The notes under the pieces: generated by a model
Database searches by the model: none
What the model saw: only the letters and a program-made list of their open reading frames with translations
Told to the model about the DNA's origin: nothing
Translations under genes and position numbers: made by a program
In this document: piece after piece, positions 42,760 through 56,825 of the stretch
Layout of the letters: each line of letters starts with the position of its first letter
Numbering within the stretch: the first letter of the stretch is position 1
Assembly: GCF_003287735.1 (NCBI RefSeq)
Contig: NZ_NSCM01000003.1
Span: 62,001-126,000, forward strand
Source of the DNA: Photorhabdus bodei
GTDB taxonomy: Bacteria; Pseudomonadota; Gammaproteobacteria; Enterobacterales; Enterobacteriaceae
Direction of reading: 5' to 3'
DNA: 64,000 nt

Positions 42760-42788
42760 AAAAAACGCCGGCATTGCCAGCGTTTTTT
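42760..42788 (-). terminator. Intrinsic terminator after rplI
   Basis: AAAAAACGC-GGC/GCC-GCGTTTTTT stem just downstream of rplI on the minus strand, with T tract. Confidence 0.8.
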
Positions 42789-42814
42789 ACTTATTAGCAT
42801 CAGTTAATCAGCGA

Positions 42815-43267
42815 TTAAGCTTCAGCAACAACGTTAACGTTCAATTTAGCGAATACATCGCTGTGTACCTGGAAGTTAACTTCGTGTTCACCAATAGTAC
42901 GCAGAACACCATTAGGCAGACGCACTTCGCTCTTAGAGACTTCAACGCCCGCGGCGGTAACTGCATCAGCGATATCACGAGTACCGACAGAACCGAACAG
43001 TTTACCTTCGTCACCTGCTTTAGAAGCGATAGTAACGGAACCCAATGCATTGATTTTCTCAGCACGAGCTTCTGCTATTGCCAGAACGTTAGCCAAGTTA
43101 GCTTCCAGTTCAGCACGGCGAGCTTCGAAGAATTCGATGTTTTTCTTAGTTGCAGGAACAGCTTTGCCCTGCGGTACTAAGTAGTTACGGGCATAACCCG
43201 GTTTAACGTTAACTTGATCACCCAGGCTACCCAGGTTTGCTACTTTATCAAGCAGAATAATTTGCAT
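42815..43267 (-). CDS. rplI: 50S ribosomal protein L9
   Basis: 150 residues: N-terminal [33 protein letters not shown]-binding domain, long central helix, and C-terminal domain. Last gene of the rpsF-priB-rpsR-rplI operon. Confidence 0.98.
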   Translation of the reverse strand: MQIILLDKVANLGSLGDQVNVKPGYARNYLVPQGKAVPATKKNIEFFEARRAELEANLANVLAIAEARAEKINALGSVTIASKAGDEGKLFGSVGTRDIADAVTAAGVEVSKSEVRLPNGVLRTIGEHEVNFQVHSDVFAKLNVNVVAEA

Positions 43268-43305
43268 TACCTTATCCTCTCAGAGTCGTTAATGGACTGT
43301 GCCGA

Positions 43306-43855
<550 letters not shown>

Positions 43856-43860
43856 AGTTA

Positions 43861-44256
43861 TTACTCTTCAGAATCCCCAGCTTCTTCAGCATCCATATTG
43901 GCGTCTTCCAGAGAGTAGTCACGGCTGCGACGTTCATCTTTGGCTTTAACCATTGGAGATGCTTCAGTTACCGCGTGCTTAACGCGCATAATCATGCTGC
44001 GGATAACGGCATCGTTGAAGCGGAAGTTAGTTTCCAGCTCATCAATCACTTCCTGCGGTGCTTCAACGTTCATCAGAACATAGTGAGCTTTGTGCAGTTT
44101 GTTGATTGGGTAAGCCAGTTGACGGCGGCCCCAGTCTTCCAGACGGTGAATCTGACCTTGCGCGTTAGTGATAGTCGCACTGTAACGCTCAATCATGCCC
44201 GGAACCTGTTCGCTTTGGTCAGGATGGACCATAAAAACGATTTCGTAATGACGCAT
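43861..44256 (-). CDS. rpsF: 30S ribosomal protein S6
   Basis: 131 residues. [21 protein letters not shown]… with the acidic C-terminal tail ([15 protein letters not shown]) that RimK extends with glutamates in E. coli. First gene of the operon, preceded by the S6:S18-binding leader. Confidence 0.98.
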   Translation of the reverse strand: MRHYEIVFMVHPDQSEQVPGMIERYSATITNAQGQIHRLEDWGRRQLAYPINKLHKAHYVLMNVEAPQEVIDELETNFRFNDAVIRSMIMRVKHAVTEASPMVKAKDERRSRDYSLEDANMDAEEAGDSEE

Positions 44257-44282
44257 TAGAATTGCTCCTTACGGATTATTCA

Positions 44283-44317
44283 GCCTCCTGTCAGGGTCAA
44301 CCGCGGCCCGTGGAGGC
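44283..44317 (-). promoter_or_regulatory. S6:S18 autoregulatory leader hairpin of rpsF
   Basis: In the leader of rpsF a GCCTCC/GGAGGC stem encloses a CCG-containing internal loop (…GGGCCGCGG…), as in the conserved rpsF leader to which the S6:S18 complex binds to repress its own operon. About 25-60 bases upstream of the rpsF start. Confidence 0.75.
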
Positions 44318-44433
44318 AAGGAACTTGTTTAAGTGCGGCTGAAAAATTGACGCGTAACTATACCTACCCTACATAAAAAACTCAAGGAATGAACAATGCA
44401 AAAACACTTTTGTTCATATGTGGAATAGATGAG

Positions 44434-45171
44434 TTATAACGAACCGCGCTGACGCACCACCTCAAACAGGCAAACTCCCGTGGCAACAGACACATTCAAC
44501 GACGAGACAGAACCCACCATTGGGATACTAATCAATTCATCACAGTGTTCACGAGTCAGACGACGCATACCTTCCCCTTCCGCTCCCATCACCAGTGCCA
44601 TAGGACCGGTTAGTTTACTCTGATACAGCGTATGGTCAGCTTCTCCTGCTGTCCCCACCACCCAGATATTGTACTCTTGCAATAAACGCAAGGTACGAGC
44701 AAGGTTGGTGACACGAATAAGTGGTACGCTTTCCGCAGCACCACATGCCACTTTCTTCGCCGTGGCATTAAGCTGAGCAGAACGATCACGTGGAATAATA
44801 ACAGCATGTACACCTGCTGCATCAGCGCTACGCAAACAAGCGCCCAGATTATGGGGATCTGTCACACCATCAAGCACCAACAAGAAAGGGGTTTCTGCTT
44901 GTGCCAGTAAATCTGGTAGGTCGTTTTCTTGATACTGACGCCCTGGCTTCACTTTGGCAATAATCCCCTGATGCACCGCACCTTCCGTTTGATTATCCAG
45001 CCACTGACGATTTGCCAGTTGGATAGTCATCCCGATACTTTCCAGCGCATGAATCAATGGTGTCAGGCGGCGATCTTCACGCCCTTTCAGGGTATAAACT
45101 TCGATAAAACGCTGAGAATCGCGCTCCAATAAAGCTTTAACGGCATGAATACCGTAGATAATTTCACTCAT
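44434..45171 (-). CDS. rlmB: 23S rRNA (guanosine-2251-2'-O)-methyltransferase RlmB
   Basis: 245 residues of the SpoU/TrmH family with a trefoil-knot SAM site: [21 protein letters not shown] near 106, [15 protein letters not shown] near 193 and [23 protein letters not shown] at the end. ATG at 45171 is chosen; the frame opens 12 codons earlier. Downstream of rnr as in E. coli. Confidence 0.96.
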   Translation of the reverse strand: MSEIIYGIHAVKALLERDSQRFIEVYTLKGREDRRLTPLIHALESIGMTIQLANRQWLDNQTEGAVHQGIIAKVKPGRQYQENDLPDLLAQAETPFLLVLDGVTDPHNLGACLRSADAAGVHAVIIPRDRSAQLNATAKKVACGAAESVPLIRVTNLARTLRLLQEYNIWVVGTAGEADHTLYQSKLTGPMALVMGAEGEGMRRLTREHCDELISIPMVGSVSSLNVSVATGVCLFEVVRQRGSL

Positions 45172-45271
45172 AATCTTCTTATTTTCACTGTTATACATAT
45201 ACAGCACTGACGAATACTGTGAGCCCTATTCGATAGGCTTTACGTACTCAGGGGGAGATTAAAAATATTCA

Positions 45272-45294
45272 GGCTATCCTGCAACAGGATAGCC
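45272..45294 (-). terminator. Hairpin between rnr and rlmB
   Basis: Ten-base perfect stem GGCTATCCTG/CAGGATAGCC with a 3-base loop directly after the rnr stop. The downstream T tract is interrupted, so it may act as an mRNA 3' stabiliser or partial terminator. Confidence 0.6.
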
Positions 45295-45300
45295 CTTTGA

Positions 45301-47742
45301 TTATTTATCTGCGCTTTTCTTAGCCCGTTTGGCTTTGAATTTAGCGACAATTTTCTGAGTTTTGGTAGAAAACGTCTTACCCTTTTTCTTATCCCCTTTA
45401 GGCTTATCCGCAGATCGCTCTTTACGAACAGCACCATCAGGCTCAAAATGAGCTTCTTTGCGATAACCACGCCCATTTTTCTTACTGCTTTCGCGGCCAA
45501 GTTCTACTTTTCTCTCTCTATCGCGCACTGTTTTACCTACATTCCGGGCTTTGCGGGTGGTAGAAAGCAGCTTAAAGTCAATATTACGTTCATCCATATG
45601 AACTGCTTCCACACTAATTTCAACTTCATCCCCTAACCGGAAAGTTTTACCCGAGTATTCACCAACTAAACGCTGACCGATATTATCGAAATGATAATAA
45701 TCATTACTCAATGTGGAAACATGCACTAGGCCGTCAATAAACAGCTCATTCAAGCGAACAAAGAAACCGAAACCTGTCACACTCGTGATGATCCCAGTAA
45801 AAGTATTGCCCACCTGATCCTGCATAAAATCACACTTAAGCCAATCGGCAACGTCTCTCGTCGCTTCATCTGCGCGGCGCTCTGTCATGGAACAGTGTTG
45901 GCCCAGTTGCAACATCTGTTCCATATCACTGTGCCATCCCCCAGTCGGTGTTCCACATTGCTCAACAATGCCTTGCTGTTTCGCTAGCTGATATTTAATC
46001 GCCCGATGCAACACCAGATCCGGGTAACGGCGGATAGGTGAGGTAAAATGCGCATAAGAATTTAATGACAGACCGAAGTGACCCCGGTTTTCCGGATCAT
46101 AAATTGCCTGTTTCATTGAACGCAGTAATAGGGTTTGCAGTAGCTCATGATCCGGGCGTTCAGCCACTTGATGCATCAGTTGCGCATAATCCTTTGGTGT
46201 TGGTTGCATGCCACCGGGCAGCGTCAATCCCAATTCGCCAAAAACCGAACGCAGGTTAACAATGCTCTCTTCTTTTGGCCGATCATGAATACGGTAAAGC
46301 ACCGGCTCCCCATTTTTTTCCACGAAGCGCGCCGCAGCAATATTCGCCAGAATCATGCACTCTTCAATCAACTTATGAGCATCATTGCGAACAATCGGTT
46401 CAATTCGCTCGATACGACGTTCAGCATTAAAGATAAACTTCGCCTCTTCTGACTCAAACGAGATTGCACCACGTTGCTCACGGGCATTTTCTAATGCCTG
46501 GTACAATTCATGTAAATGCTCAATATGCTGAACCAGTGGCTTGTAGTGCTCACGCAGCTCTTCATCACCCTGCAACATACGCCATACTTTGGTATATGTC
46601 AGACGGGCGTGAGAATTCATGACGGCTTCGTAAAATTTATAGGATGATAATCTCCCCTGCGCTGAAATCGTCATCTCACACACCATACAAAGGCGATCAA
46701 CCTGCGGGTTCAGAGAACAGAGGCCATTAGAAAGCACCTCTGGCAACATGGGGACAACCTGAGATGGGAAGTAAACCGAGTTACTCCGGCTACGTGCTTC
46801 GGTATCTAACGCCGTTTGTGGGCGCACATAGTAACTGACATCAGCAATGGCAACCCATAAACGCCAACCACCGCTTTGCTTTCTTTCACAATAAACGGCA
46901 TCATCAAAATCACGGGCATCTTCACCATCGATTGTCACCAACGGCAGAGTACGTAGATCAACACGGCCTTTTTTCGCCGATTCTGGTACCTGCTCATCCA
47001 AGGAAGCAACCTGGTTTTCCACCTGTGGCGGCCAACTGTGGGGAATTTCATGAGTACGTAGGGCAATTTCCACTGCCATGTTCGTTCCCATCTTTTCACC
47101 CAACACTTCAACAATCTTACCGATAGCTTTTGTGCGGCGCGCCGGGCGTGTAATTAACTCGACTACCACCACATTCCCCATGCGAGCACCACCGCTTTCA
47201 TCTTTCGGGATCAAGATATCGAAGCTTAAACGGCTATCATCCGGCACAACAAATCCCATACCAGAATCAAGAAAATAGCGGCCAACAATCTGACTGGTCT
47301 TAGGCACCAATACACGAACGATACGCGCTTCATTACGCCCTTTGCGATTCAGGGGCAATGGTTGTGCCAGCACAACATCACCATGAATAGCCATTTTTAA
47401 CTGCTCGGCAGAGAGATAAAAATCGTCTTTGTGACCTTCTACTCGTAGGAAACCATAACCATCTCTATGCCCAATTACAGTACCTTTCAGTAAATCCAAT
47501 CTTTCCGGCAAGGCATAACATTGGCGACGAGTGAAAACCAATTGACCATCACGTTCCATAGCCCGTAAACGACGACGTAACGCTTCAATATCCTCATCGT
47601 TAATCAGATTCAGCTCTTGTGCCAGTTCCTGGCGACTTACCGGTACAGTATGTTTAGCAATAATGTCTAAGATGTACTCACGGCTTGGAATAGGTGATTC
47701 GTATTTTTCTGCTTCGCGCCCCAAAAAAGGATCTTGTGACAT
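45301..47742 (-). CDS. rnr: Ribonuclease R
   Basis: 813 residues, the E. coli length. N-terminal helix-turn-helix and cold-shock domains, catalytic RNB domain with [12 protein letters not shown] near 278 (metal-binding Asp), C-terminal S1 domain ([17 protein letters not shown] near 645) and a lysine-rich tail. A 3'-5' exonuclease that degrades structured RNA. The ATG at 47742 has a GGAGGA site and matches E. coli; the frame opens 16 codons earlier, within the nsrR-rnr junction. Confidence 0.97.
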   Translation of the reverse strand: MSQDPFLGREAEKYESPIPSREYILDIIAKHTVPVSRQELAQELNLINDEDIEALRRRLRAMERDGQLVFTRRQCYALPERLDLLKGTVIGHRDGYGFLRVEGHKDDFYLSAEQLKMAIHGDVVLAQPLPLNRKGRNEARIVRVLVPKTSQIVGRYFLDSGMGFVVPDDSRLSFDILIPKDESGGARMGNVVVVELITRPARRTKAIGKIVEVLGEKMGTNMAVEIALRTHEIPHSWPPQVENQVASLDEQVPESAKKGRVDLRTLPLVTIDGEDARDFDDAVYCERKQSGGWRLWVAIADVSYYVRPQTALDTEARSRSNSVYFPSQVVPMLPEVLSNGLCSLNPQVDRLCMVCEMTISAQGRLSSYKFYEAVMNSHARLTYTKVWRMLQGDEELREHYKPLVQHIEHLHELYQALENAREQRGAISFESEEAKFIFNAERRIERIEPIVRNDAHKLIEECMILANIAAARFVEKNGEPVLYRIHDRPKEESIVNLRSVFGELGLTLPGGMQPTPKDYAQLMHQVAERPDHELLQTLLLRSMKQAIYDPENRGHFGLSLNSYAHFTSPIRRYPDLVLHRAIKYQLAKQQGIVEQCGTPTGGWHSDMEQMLQLGQHCSMTERRADEATRDVADWLKCDFMQDQVGNTFTGIITSVTGFGFFVRLNELFIDGLVHVSTLSNDYYHFDNIGQRLVGEYSGKTFRLGDEVEISVEAVHMDERNIDFKLLSTTRKARNVGKTVRDRERKVELGRESSKKNGRGYRKEAHFEPDGAVRKERSADKPKGDKKKGKTFSTKTQKIVAKFKAKRAKKSADK

Positions 47743-47786
47743 AGCTGTTCCTCCGCTGTCATCAGCAGGCTGTTTGCGCCATTTCT

Positions 47787-48212
47787 TCATTCGGTCAGAA
47801 GCAGCTTGTAAAGGGGGATATTATCTTCAATCATATCAGCTAAAGTATGCTTATCCAGTTCTTCTAAAAACTTTTCTATTGCCTGATTTAATACGACCTT
47901 CAGACGACACGCAGAAGTGATATGGCAAGATTCCTGACTACAGTTAACCAATGATAATGGCTCAAGAGCGCGAACGACATCGCCAATTCTGATATCCTTC
48001 GCTGGTTTACCTAAACGGATACCGCCGTTTTTACCACGAACAGCATCTACTAATCCTAAATGACTCAATTGGTTAATGATTTTTACCATGTGGTTACGAG
48101 AAACACCATAAATATCAGTAACTTCAGAAATACTGGTCATCCGGCTTTGCGGTAAAGAAGCCATATAAATTAGCGCACGCAAGCCATAATCTGTAAAACT
48201 CGTTAACTGCAC
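47787..48212 (-). CDS. nsrR: Nitric-oxide-sensing repressor NsrR
   Basis: 141-residue Rrf2-family repressor. Winged helix near the N-terminus ([20 protein letters not shown]) and three iron-sulfur cysteines, Cys91, Cys96 and Cys102 ([17 protein letters not shown]). NO damages the cluster and relieves repression of detoxification genes. First gene of nsrR-rnr-rlmB, as in E. coli. Confidence 0.96.
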   Translation of the reverse strand: MQLTSFTDYGLRALIYMASLPQSRMTSISEVTDIYGVSRNHMVKIINQLSHLGLVDAVRGKNGGIRLGKPAKDIRIGDVVRALEPLSLVNCSQESCHITSACRLKVVLNQAIEKFLEELDKHTLADMIEDNIPLYKLLLTE

Positions 48213-48355
48213 ATCAACCTCTGGATAATAAGATATAAACTAATATATCCGAGAACAAACTGAAAAAATAAGTATTTGTTCAACTTATATACCATGAATC
48301 TACCAAAATCATGTTGATCTCCTCATCGTTAAACAAAAAAGGCCACAATAAATAG

Positions 48356-48384
48356 CAAAAAACCGGGCTGAAAAGCCCGGCTTC
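48356..48384 (-). terminator. Intrinsic terminator after purA
   Basis: Minus-strand CCGGGCT/AGCCCGG stem with a GAAA-type loop followed by TTTTTTG, 20 bases beyond the purA stop. Confidence 0.85.
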
Positions 48385-48402
48385 ACCTGATTATAGGTAC
48401 CA

Positions 48403-49734
<1,332 letters not shown>

Positions 49735-49805
49735 CTAACATCTCATCCCACACCTTTCAGTAATTTTTATCACATCCGTTATTTTTGTTAGCCACCAGAC
49801 ATGAC

Positions 49806-49829
49806 AAGGCCCGCCTGATGCGGGCCTTA
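49806..49829 (-). terminator. Intrinsic terminator after hflC
   Basis: AAGGCCCGC/GCGGGCCTT stem with a five-base loop, 20 bases after the hflC stop. Confidence 0.75.
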
Positions 49830-49848
49830 CTGAGTGATTCAAAACTCA

Positions 49849-50859
49849 TTAGTGCTGAACCGCACGCTTTTCAGGTGCTTTCATATAGCGGAAGAAATCA
49901 GCTTCTGGGCTTAATACCAGAACATCTTTCCCGTCTTCACTAAAGCTTTTCTCGTAAGCACGTAAACTACGGATAAAGGTATAGAAATCTGGCGCTTGAC
50001 TGAATGCATCAGCAAACAGTTTAGCGGTTTCCGCATCACCAGCACCACGCAATGTAAGCGCTTCACGCTCCGCTTTTGCACGGATTTCAATAACTTGCTT
50101 ATCTGCTGCTGCACGCAGCTTTTCTGCTTCTTCCAAACCTTGTGAACGATGACGACGAGCTACCGCTTCACGCTCAGCGCGCATACGCTGGTAAATCGCT
50201 TCTGAAACTTCCAGTGGTAAATTGATTTGTTTGATACGCACATCAACAACTTCAATACCCAATGCCGCCATACTGTTCGGATTGATAGCAAGCTGTTTAT
50301 CTGCCGTTTCTCGCTCTACACGCGCCGCCGCTGATGCAATAGCATCATCCGCTTCAGTTGTACTCGCTGTTTCTTTATCCGTTGTACCTTTGTTCAGCGC
50401 ATCACGAACATCGGTGGTCAATTGACCACGGGAATCCGTTACGATACCACGAACATCCTTACGGCCAATCTCAGAACGCAGGCGGTCACTGAATTTACGC
50501 TTTAACAATACCTCTGCTTGAGAAATATCACCATTGCCGGTCGCCAGATAATAACGGCTGAAATCGTTAATCCGCCATTTCAGGTAAGAATCAACTATCA
50601 GGTCCTTATTTTCACTGGTCAAGAAACGGTCGGCTTGAATATCCATAGTCTGGATACGAGCATCCAGGGTTTTCACCGTTTCAACAAAAGGTATTTTGAA
50701 ATGTAACCCCGGCTCATAAACAATCGGTTTATTTCCTGCATCGCGCAGAACCTTACCAAAACGCAGTACAATGCCACGCTGTCCTTCCTGCACGATAAAT
50801 AGAGAGGCATAGAGTGCAACTAATACCGCGACAATAACAACGACTAATGATTTACGCAT
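49849..50859 (-). CDS. hflC: FtsH modulator HflC
   Basis: 336 residues: N-terminal membrane anchor (MRKSLVVVIVAVLVALYASLFIV), then a SPFH/band-7 domain (QEGQRGIVLRFGKVL…) and a coiled coil rich in Ala, Glu and Arg. Forms the periplasm-facing HflKC cage that regulates FtsH. Five bases after hflK. Confidence 0.97.
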   Translation of the reverse strand: MRKSLVVVIVAVLVALYASLFIVQEGQRGIVLRFGKVLRDAGNKPIVYEPGLHFKIPFVETVKTLDARIQTMDIQADRFLTSENKDLIVDSYLKWRINDFSRYYLATGNGDISQAEVLLKRKFSDRLRSEIGRKDVRGIVTDSRGQLTTDVRDALNKGTTDKETASTTEADDAIASAAARVERETADKQLAINPNSMAALGIEVVDVRIKQINLPLEVSEAIYQRMRAEREAVARRHRSQGLEEAEKLRAAADKQVIEIRAKAEREALTLRGAGDAETAKLFADAFSQAPDFYTFIRSLRAYEKSFSEDGKDVLVLSPEADFFRYMKAPEKRAVQH

Positions 50860-50864
50860 GATTA

Positions 50865-52085
50865 TTATCTCCCTACCCTGATAATGTCATTACGCAGATT
50901 ATCTGTTCGGTTATAATTCGCTCCCCGGCCTGAATTTGAAGGCACCGTTGGACGGGTACCCCGCAGGCCGGAAGCTACCGTATTATCTGATTGCACTGTT
51001 CCCTCTTTTTTAACACCAGAAACATCACCACGTAACATTTGTTCTAATGGCAATACCAACAAATTGTTATTGTGATCATTAACAATAATTTTGCGAGTAC
51101 GGCTCAATACTTTCTCCATCGTTTCAATGTACAGACGTTCACGGGTAATCTCAGGTGCCTCTTTATACCTAGGCAGCATTTTGGCAAAGCCCGCCACTTC
51201 CCCCTGTGCTTCCAATACTACACGAGCCTTATAAGCTTTCGCCTCTTCAATGATACGTTGCGCATCACCTTTCGCACGTGGCAAGACTTCGTTCGAATAA
51301 GCCTCCGCTTCACGAATAGACTGCTGTTCATTCTCACGTGCAGCAATAACATCGTCAAAAGCAGCCTTGACTTCTTCTGGCGGACGAGCAGCCTGGAAGT
51401 TAACATCCAACAAAGTTATTCCCATGCGGTACGGAAGAATCGTCCTTTCCAACTCACGCTGAGTATCATCACGGACAATCATACGATTTGCCGTCAAGAT
51501 TTTATCCATCGTATATTTACCAACAACACCACGTACCGCGCTATCTGTCGCCTGACGCAGGCTGTTATCAGGACTTGTCACGCTATAAAGATAAGCGGCA
51601 GGATCAGTCACACGATACTGCACGTTCATCTCCACGCGAACAACGCTTTCATCCGATGTCAGCATCACGCCAGAGGTTGCCAATTCACGAACAGATTCCA
51701 CGTTAACTGGAACAACTTCATCAATGAATGTAGGTTTCCAGTTCAGACCTGGCTGCACAATATGGCTAAGTTTACCCAAACGGGTAACAACACCACGTTC
51801 TGTCTCTTTAATCGTATAAAAACCGCTAGCGGCCCAGATCACGACGACAACAGCAGCGACAAGGCTAACAATACGCCCGCCAAATTTTGCCCCTTGGTCA
51901 GAACCATTACCGCCCTTGTTCCCACCAAAACCCCCGAGTTTACTGCTCAGCTTACGGAACAGATCGTCGAGATCAGATGCCCCACGGTTTCGACTACTTT
52001 TGTTCCCGCCGGAATTGCCGCTTTTATTGCTGCTTCCCCACGGGTCGCGGTCTTGTCCGTTGTTCCCGGGCTGATTCCACGCCAT
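50865..52085 (-). CDS. hflK: FtsH modulator HflK
   Basis: 406 residues. Gly/Asn/Ser-rich cytoplasmic N-terminus (MAWNQPGNNGQDRDPWGSS), membrane segment near 80-100, SPFH domain starting GFYTIKETERGVVTRLGKL, and a coiled coil. Partner of HflC and FtsH. Order hflX-hflK-hflC is standard. Confidence 0.97.
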   Translation of the reverse strand: MAWNQPGNNGQDRDPWGSSNKSGNSGGNKSSRNRGASDLDDLFRKLSSKLGGFGGNKGGNGSDQGAKFGGRIVSLVAAVVVVIWAASGFYTIKETERGVVTRLGKLSHIVQPGLNWKPTFIDEVVPVNVESVRELATSGVMLTSDESVVRVEMNVQYRVTDPAAYLYSVTSPDNSLRQATDSAVRGVVGKYTMDKILTANRMIVRDDTQRELERTILPYRMGITLLDVNFQAARPPEEVKAAFDDVIAARENEQQSIREAEAYSNEVLPRAKGDAQRIIEEAKAYKARVVLEAQGEVAGFAKMLPRYKEAPEITRERLYIETMEKVLSRTRKIIVNDHNNNLLVLPLEQMLRGDVSGVKKEGTVQSDNTVASGLRGTRPTVPSNSGRGANYNRTDNLRNDIIRVGR

Positions 52086-52190
52086 GTTTTAGCTCCATTC
52101 TTTTATGATTGGTTTTTCAGGCCAAGAGCCTCTTATAAACAAGCCGACTCTCAATCACATAAGTTTTCTGATATTCACCTGACAGGCACA

Positions 52191-53471
52191 TCAGACAACA
52201 TAATCAAACAAATCCTGTTCTTGTTTGCATAGACGGCGCCAGTCAACAATCGGCATTCTCACTTCGATACCAACTTTACCGTCCTCTTCTATCCACTCTT
52301 TCTCTATTGCTTGCAGTTGATAGAAGCGGCTGCGTAAACGACCTGCTTCCGGAGGCAAACGCAATTCGTAGTGTGCAATTTCACCCGAAAGACGCTCCGT
52401 TAACGCTTGTAACAATAACGGGATACCTTTACCGGTTTGCGCAGACAGCCAAACTCTAACCGGTAAGTTATCTTCGTTGCGATCAATACGCGGCGTGAAG
52501 CTGTCCAGCATATCAATCTTATTCATCACCAACAGTACCGGAATTTCATGCGCTTCAATTTCTTCCAGTACGCTGTCGACAGCGGCAATATTTTCGTCGA
52601 TGCGGCTATCCGCAGCATCAACAATATGCAGCAACAATGTTGCTTGCCGGGTTTCCTGCAATGTTGCTTTAAATGCCGCCACCAGATCATGAGGCAAATG
52701 ACGGATAAAGCCAACCGTATCAGCCAATACCACCGTACCAACATCATTAACTTCAATCCGTCGCAACGTTGGGTCCAGCGTAGCAAACAATTGATCAGCC
52801 GCATAAACCTCAGCAGCCGTCATACGGTTAAACAAACTCGATTTACCGGCGTTGGTATATCCCACCAGTGAAACCGTCGGTATATCCGCTTTATTTCGCG
52901 CTTGACGCCCCTGTTCACGCTGTTTCTCAACCCGGCTCAGACGACTCAGGATCTGACGGATTTTATCCCGCAATAAACGCCGGTCCGTCTCAAGCTGCGT
53001 TTCCCCCGGCCCTCTCAAACCAATCCCACCTTTCTGACGTTCAAGGTGAGTCCATCCCCGGACAAGACGGGTAGAAAGATGACGTAGCTGCGCCAACTCT
53101 ACCTGTAACTTCCCTTCGTGAGTCCGCGCCCGTTGGGCAAAAATATCCAGAATCACGCCGGTGCGGTCGATAACTCGACACTGACAGAGCCGCTCAAGAT
53201 TGCGTTCCTGTGCAGGACTGAGTGCATGATTAAACAACACAACATCAGCACCACTAGCCTGTACCGCCTCAGCAATCTCTTCCGCCTTACCTTCTCCAAC
53301 AAAATATTTCGGATGAGGGGCTTTCCTGCTCCCCGTGACAATTTGCACAGGAACTACACCAGCAGAAGTTACCAGTGATTCAAACTCACTGAGATTATCT
53401 GTGTCTTTATCCTGCGAGAAAAAAACATGCACCACAACGGCTTGTTCGCCGCCTTCATAACGTTCAAACAA
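52191..53471 (-). CDS. hflX: Ribosome-associated GTPase HflX
   Basis: 426 residues. N-terminal HflX domain ([22 protein letters not shown] near 41; glycine-rich [20 protein letters not shown] near 147), then the G domain with [15 protein letters not shown] near 204 and NKID near 314. Splits or rescues stalled ribosomes under heat stress in E. coli. Starts at TTG (53471), giving [10 protein letters not shown] as in E. coli. Confidence 0.95.
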   Translation of the reverse strand: MFERYEGGEQAVVVHVFFSQDKDTDNLSEFESLVTSAGVVPVQIVTGSRKAPHPKYFVGEGKAEEIAEAVQASGADVVLFNHALSPAQERNLERLCQCRVIDRTGVILDIFAQRARTHEGKLQVELAQLRHLSTRLVRGWTHLERQKGGIGLRGPGETQLETDRRLLRDKIRQILSRLSRVEKQREQGRQARNKADIPTVSLVGYTNAGKSSLFNRMTAAEVYAADQLFATLDPTLRRIEVNDVGTVVLADTVGFIRHLPHDLVAAFKATLQETRQATLLLHIVDAADSRIDENIAAVDSVLEEIEAHEIPVLLVMNKIDMLDSFTPRIDRNEDNLPVRVWLSAQTGKGIPLLLQALTERLSGEIAHYELRLPPEAGRLRSRFYQLQAIEKEWIEEDGKVGIEVRMPIVDWRRLCKQEQDLFDYVV

Positions 53472-53567
53472 AGGTGCGACCTCTCAGGCTGAGTAAAAAA
53501 CTACAGGAAAAAACATAGGTAAAACCCCCTCCCTATGTTTTTCTTCATTCTATTACTGCTCTCAAAC

Positions 53568-53876
53568 TTATTCAGTGCCATCACTTTCCTGTTGCGCTGC
53601 CGGAGCAGAAACGCCACCAGAATGATAATTACCTACGCTCGCCCCTACACTCGTATTGCTACTGTGATGAGAAACTGGGCGGGAAGGTACAACAGTAGAG
53701 ATGGCATGTTTATAAACCATCTGGCTAACCGTATTTTTCAGTAAAATGACAAACTGGTCAAAAGATTCAATCTGACCCTGCAATTTGATGCCGTTGACCA
53801 AATAAATAGAAACCGGGACCCTTTCACGCCGCAATGCGTTCAGGAACGGATCTTGCAAAGATTGCCCCTTAGCCAT
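53568..53876 (-). CDS. hfq: RNA chaperone Hfq
   Basis: 102 residues. Sm1 and Sm2 motifs ([37 protein letters not shown] and the [13 protein letters not shown] end) are identical in character to E. coli Hfq; the C-terminal tail is Ser/Gly-rich and acidic at its end (QQESDGTE), as in enterics. Global small-RNA partner. Downstream of miaA. Confidence 0.98.
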   Translation of the reverse strand: MAKGQSLQDPFLNALRRERVPVSIYLVNGIKLQGQIESFDQFVILLKNTVSQMVYKHAISTVVPSRPVSHHSSNTSVGASVGNYHSGGVSAPAAQQESDGTE

Positions 53877-53986
53877 TCTATATTTTCCTTATTTTGTTGT
53901 TTTTAACTAAGAACCTAAAGGTTCGAAAAAATGAACTACTCAAAAATTGCGCTTTGGTACTCATCAATTGTACACAATCAATAAAC

Positions 53987-54928
53987 CTATGCACTAACAA
54001 CCTGCATAACTGTGCTTAAAGCTTGCTCTGGTTGAGAACTATCCAACCAATGAACCGACTTCCAACCTCTGAGCCAAGTTACCTGACGCTTTGCCAACTG
54101 GCGCGTCGCACAAATACCGCGATAAATCATTTCATCGTAGTCAATTTCGCCGGAAAGATAAGACCACATCTGACGATAACCGACACAACGAATAGAAGGT
54201 AAATCCACATGCAAATCACGACGAGCATAAAGTGCTTTAACTTCCTCTTCAAACCCTGATTCAAGCATTTGATGAAAACGCGCTTCAATGCGTTGATGAA
54301 GGAGCTCACGTTTTGCCGGTGCAATAGCAAATTGATGAACACGATAAGGCAGCGATTCTCCTGACAATTTAGTCAGTTCAGTGAGAGTTTTACCTGAAAT
54401 AAGAAAAACTTCCAGTGCCCGAGAAAGTCTCTGTGGATCATTAGGATGAATTCTTAACGCCGCCACAGGATCAATCTTCTGTAGTTGCTGATGCAATGCA
54501 TCCCATCCTTGCTCTGCCGCCTGTTGTTCTATTTGTGCCCGAATAACCGGATTAGCAGAAGGTAAAGGCGACAAACCTTCAAGTAACGCCTTGAAATAGA
54601 GCATCGTTCCTCCCACCAGCAGAGGAATACGACCAGAAGCAGTAATTTCCGCCATCTCCTTCAATGCATCATGACAAAAATCAGCAGCAGAATAAGGTTG
54701 AGAAGGGTCCAGAATATTGATTAAACGATGAGGTGCCAACGCTTGCTCTTCGGTTGTTGGTTTGGCGGTACCAATATCCATTCCACGATAAATTAACGCA
54801 GAATCAACGCTGATCAGCTCCACAGGAAGATGCTGGCGTAAAGCAACAGATAAAGCTGTTTTGCCTGAGGCCGTCGGACCCATAACAAAAATTGCCGTTG
54901 GTAGATGTTGAGTTTTCTGATCACTCAT
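53987..54928 (-). CDS. miaA: tRNA dimethylallyltransferase MiaA
   Basis: 313 residues. P-loop [17 protein letters not shown] near 15, [20 protein letters not shown] near 41, and the [11 protein letters not shown] block near 155. Adds the i6A37 prenyl group to tRNAs reading UNN codons. The ATG at 54928 lies 8 bases inside mutL, giving coupling; an opening eleven codons upstream is less likely. Confidence 0.97.
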   Translation of the reverse strand: MSDQKTQHLPTAIFVMGPTASGKTALSVALRQHLPVELISVDSALIYRGMDIGTAKPTTEEQALAPHRLINILDPSQPYSAADFCHDALKEMAEITASGRIPLLVGGTMLYFKALLEGLSPLPSANPVIRAQIEQQAAEQGWDALHQQLQKIDPVAALRIHPNDPQRLSRALEVFLISGKTLTELTKLSGESLPYRVHQFAIAPAKRELLHQRIEARFHQMLESGFEEEVKALYARRDLHVDLPSIRCVGYRQMWSYLSGEIDYDEMIYRGICATRQLAKRQVTWLRGWKSVHWLDSSQPEQALSTVMQVVSA

Positions 54929-56816
54929 GAGTAAGAGATGCCACCACTGCTTGTAAATCAATTAATTGTAATAACCCATCTGGTGGAGATTTTACCAGTT
55001 GTGGGCAAAGACGCTCAACATCAGCTAATAACTGCACCGCCTGAGCAACGTTCCACGTTCCATACTCACTGCCGATATGACGAGCAAGCCAGGTTACAAC
55101 CTGTTCTGCCGATGCTGATGGCTGTTGTGCTAAATAACCTAGCAACTCAGGAATTAATTTAGGCAGATTTTGTTGACGTAATGGTAACGATACCGCACAT
55201 AGTATCGCTTTTCCATGAGATACAGATGCTTCAATACCAAAAGAGCCCAATAAGTCACTATAACGATTTAAAGCATCAGCTTCCTCTTTACTAAGAGATA
55301 GTTTCAGCGGTATCAACAATGGCTGTGATTTCAGCCCTTGCTCTGTTGGTGTTAACTGTGCTTGTCTTAACCAGCGTTCAGCTACCGGCAAAGATAACAA
55401 CCCAATTCCCAATGGAGATTCAATCAGAGCATAACATGGTGAATATATGCTCAATACCTTACCAAAACTATGATTGCTATTTTTAACCTGAACAAGAGCA
55501 GAAGTGACCTTTTCTGCCATAACCGGAGCGGTTCTTGCTGGAAACAGCTCCCTTTTTTCTTCAGGTTCAGACTGCATCAGTTTCTGATATACCTCACCCT
55601 GACGTTTCTGATAATGATCTCCATGATATTGGCGATTTTCACCACCGCGAGAGCCCCCCATATTCCCTTTACTTGACAAAACCTCTTTTGGTGATGATGT
55701 TGCCACAGATGTCGCATTGTTTTGCCGAGAAAAATGATTTCCCCCTGCTGATGGCCGGTTTTCCGGCTCCCAGGCTGGCGCAGGTTCACAGCAAGCCATA
55801 TCCAGTTCGGCGCCGCTTCCGCGCTGTTTCAATACGGCGGTTACACCCTGATAGATAAAATCATGTACCAAACGGGCTTGATGGAAGCGAACTTCATGCT
55901 TCGCAGGATGCACATTCACATCCACTTGATGTGGATCAACCTCCAAATATAAAACATAAGCAGGCTGTTGTTCTCCTCGGAGCAAATCTTGATAAGCCTG
56001 ACGGATAGCATGATTAATTAAGCGATCACGCATCATACGCCCGTTTACATAACAATATTGAATATCGCCACTCGCCTCAGTATTCATCGGGTCAACAACC
56101 CATCCTTTAATCGATAAATCGCCGTGCTGCCAGGAAAGAGAAAGTGCCCGTTGCATAAAAGCGGTACCACAAATGGAGGCCAACCGCCGCTCATACTGCG
56201 ATTCATCTTTTGCCGGCCGGTATTGGCGCACCAATTTACCGTTATGATGCAAATTGATTAATACATCCAAACGCGCCAACGCAATGCGTCTAACGACTTC
56301 ATCAATATGACCAAATTCCGTTTTTTCTGTTCGCAGAAACTTGCGCCGCGCGGGGGTGTTATAAAAGAGATCCAATACTTCAACAGTACTGCCTACTGGA
56401 TGTGCTGCCGGCTTTACGGTCACTGCCATATCCCGCCCTTCCGCGTAAGCTTGCCAGGCTTCATGCTGTTCTTCAGTACGGGAAGTTAATGTCAGACGCG
56501 AAACTGAGCTGATACTAGCCAGCGCCTCTCCACGGAATCCCATACTGATAATGGCTTCCAAATCATCAAGGGTAGCAATCTTACTGGTAGCATGACGAGC
56601 CAGCGCTAGCGCAAGATCCTGATGGTTGATGCCACAGCCATTATCACGGACACGAATAAGTTTTACTCCACCGCGCTCAATTTCAATATCAATACGGCTA
56701 GCGCCAGCATCAAGGCTATTCTCCACCAACTCTTTTACTACTGATGCAGGGCGTTCTACGACTTCGCCAGCCGCAATTTGGTTTGCTAATTGAGGAGGTA
56801 AGATCTTGATCGCCAT
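54921..56816 (-). CDS. mutL: DNA mismatch repair protein MutL
   Basis: 631 residues. GHKL ATPase motifs at the N-terminus ([14 protein letters not shown] near 30, VRDNGCGI near 56, [11 protein letters not shown]-type [24 protein letters not shown] near 76), a central low-complexity linker (about 345-430, rich in Ser, Asn, Gly, Gln) and a C-terminal dimerisation domain. No endonuclease motif, as expected for dam-directed enterics. Overlaps miaA. Confidence 0.97.
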   Translation of the reverse strand: MAIKILPPQLANQIAAGEVVERPASVVKELVENSLDAGASRIDIEIERGGVKLIRVRDNGCGINHQDLALALARHATSKIATLDDLEAIISMGFRGEALASISSVSRLTLTSRTEEQHEAWQAYAEGRDMAVTVKPAAHPVGSTVEVLDLFYNTPARRKFLRTEKTEFGHIDEVVRRIALARLDVLINLHHNGKLVRQYRPAKDESQYERRLASICGTAFMQRALSLSWQHGDLSIKGWVVDPMNTEASGDIQYCYVNGRMMRDRLINHAIRQAYQDLLRGEQQPAYVLYLEVDPHQVDVNVHPAKHEVRFHQARLVHDFIYQGVTAVLKQRGSGAELDMACCEPAPAWEPENRPSAGGNHFSRQNNATSVATSSPKEVLSSKGNMGGSRGGENRQYHGDHYQKRQGEVYQKLMQSEPEEKRELFPARTAPVMAEKVTSALVQVKNSNHSFGKVLSIYSPCYALIESPLGIGLLSLPVAERWLRQAQLTPTEQGLKSQPLLIPLKLSLSKEEADALNRYSDLLGSFGIEASVSHGKAILCAVSLPLRQQNLPKLIPELLGYLAQQPSASAEQVVTWLARHIGSEYGTWNVAQAVQLLADVERLCPQLVKSPPDGLLQLIDLQAVVASLTHE

Positions 56817-56825
56817 ATTTAACCT

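Noticed and set aside
51072-52232. A 386-codon open frame on the plus strand opposite hflK
   Set aside because: It is antisense to an unmistakable hflK, low in protein-like character and has no ribosome binding site; the long frame is a by-product of hflK codon use.
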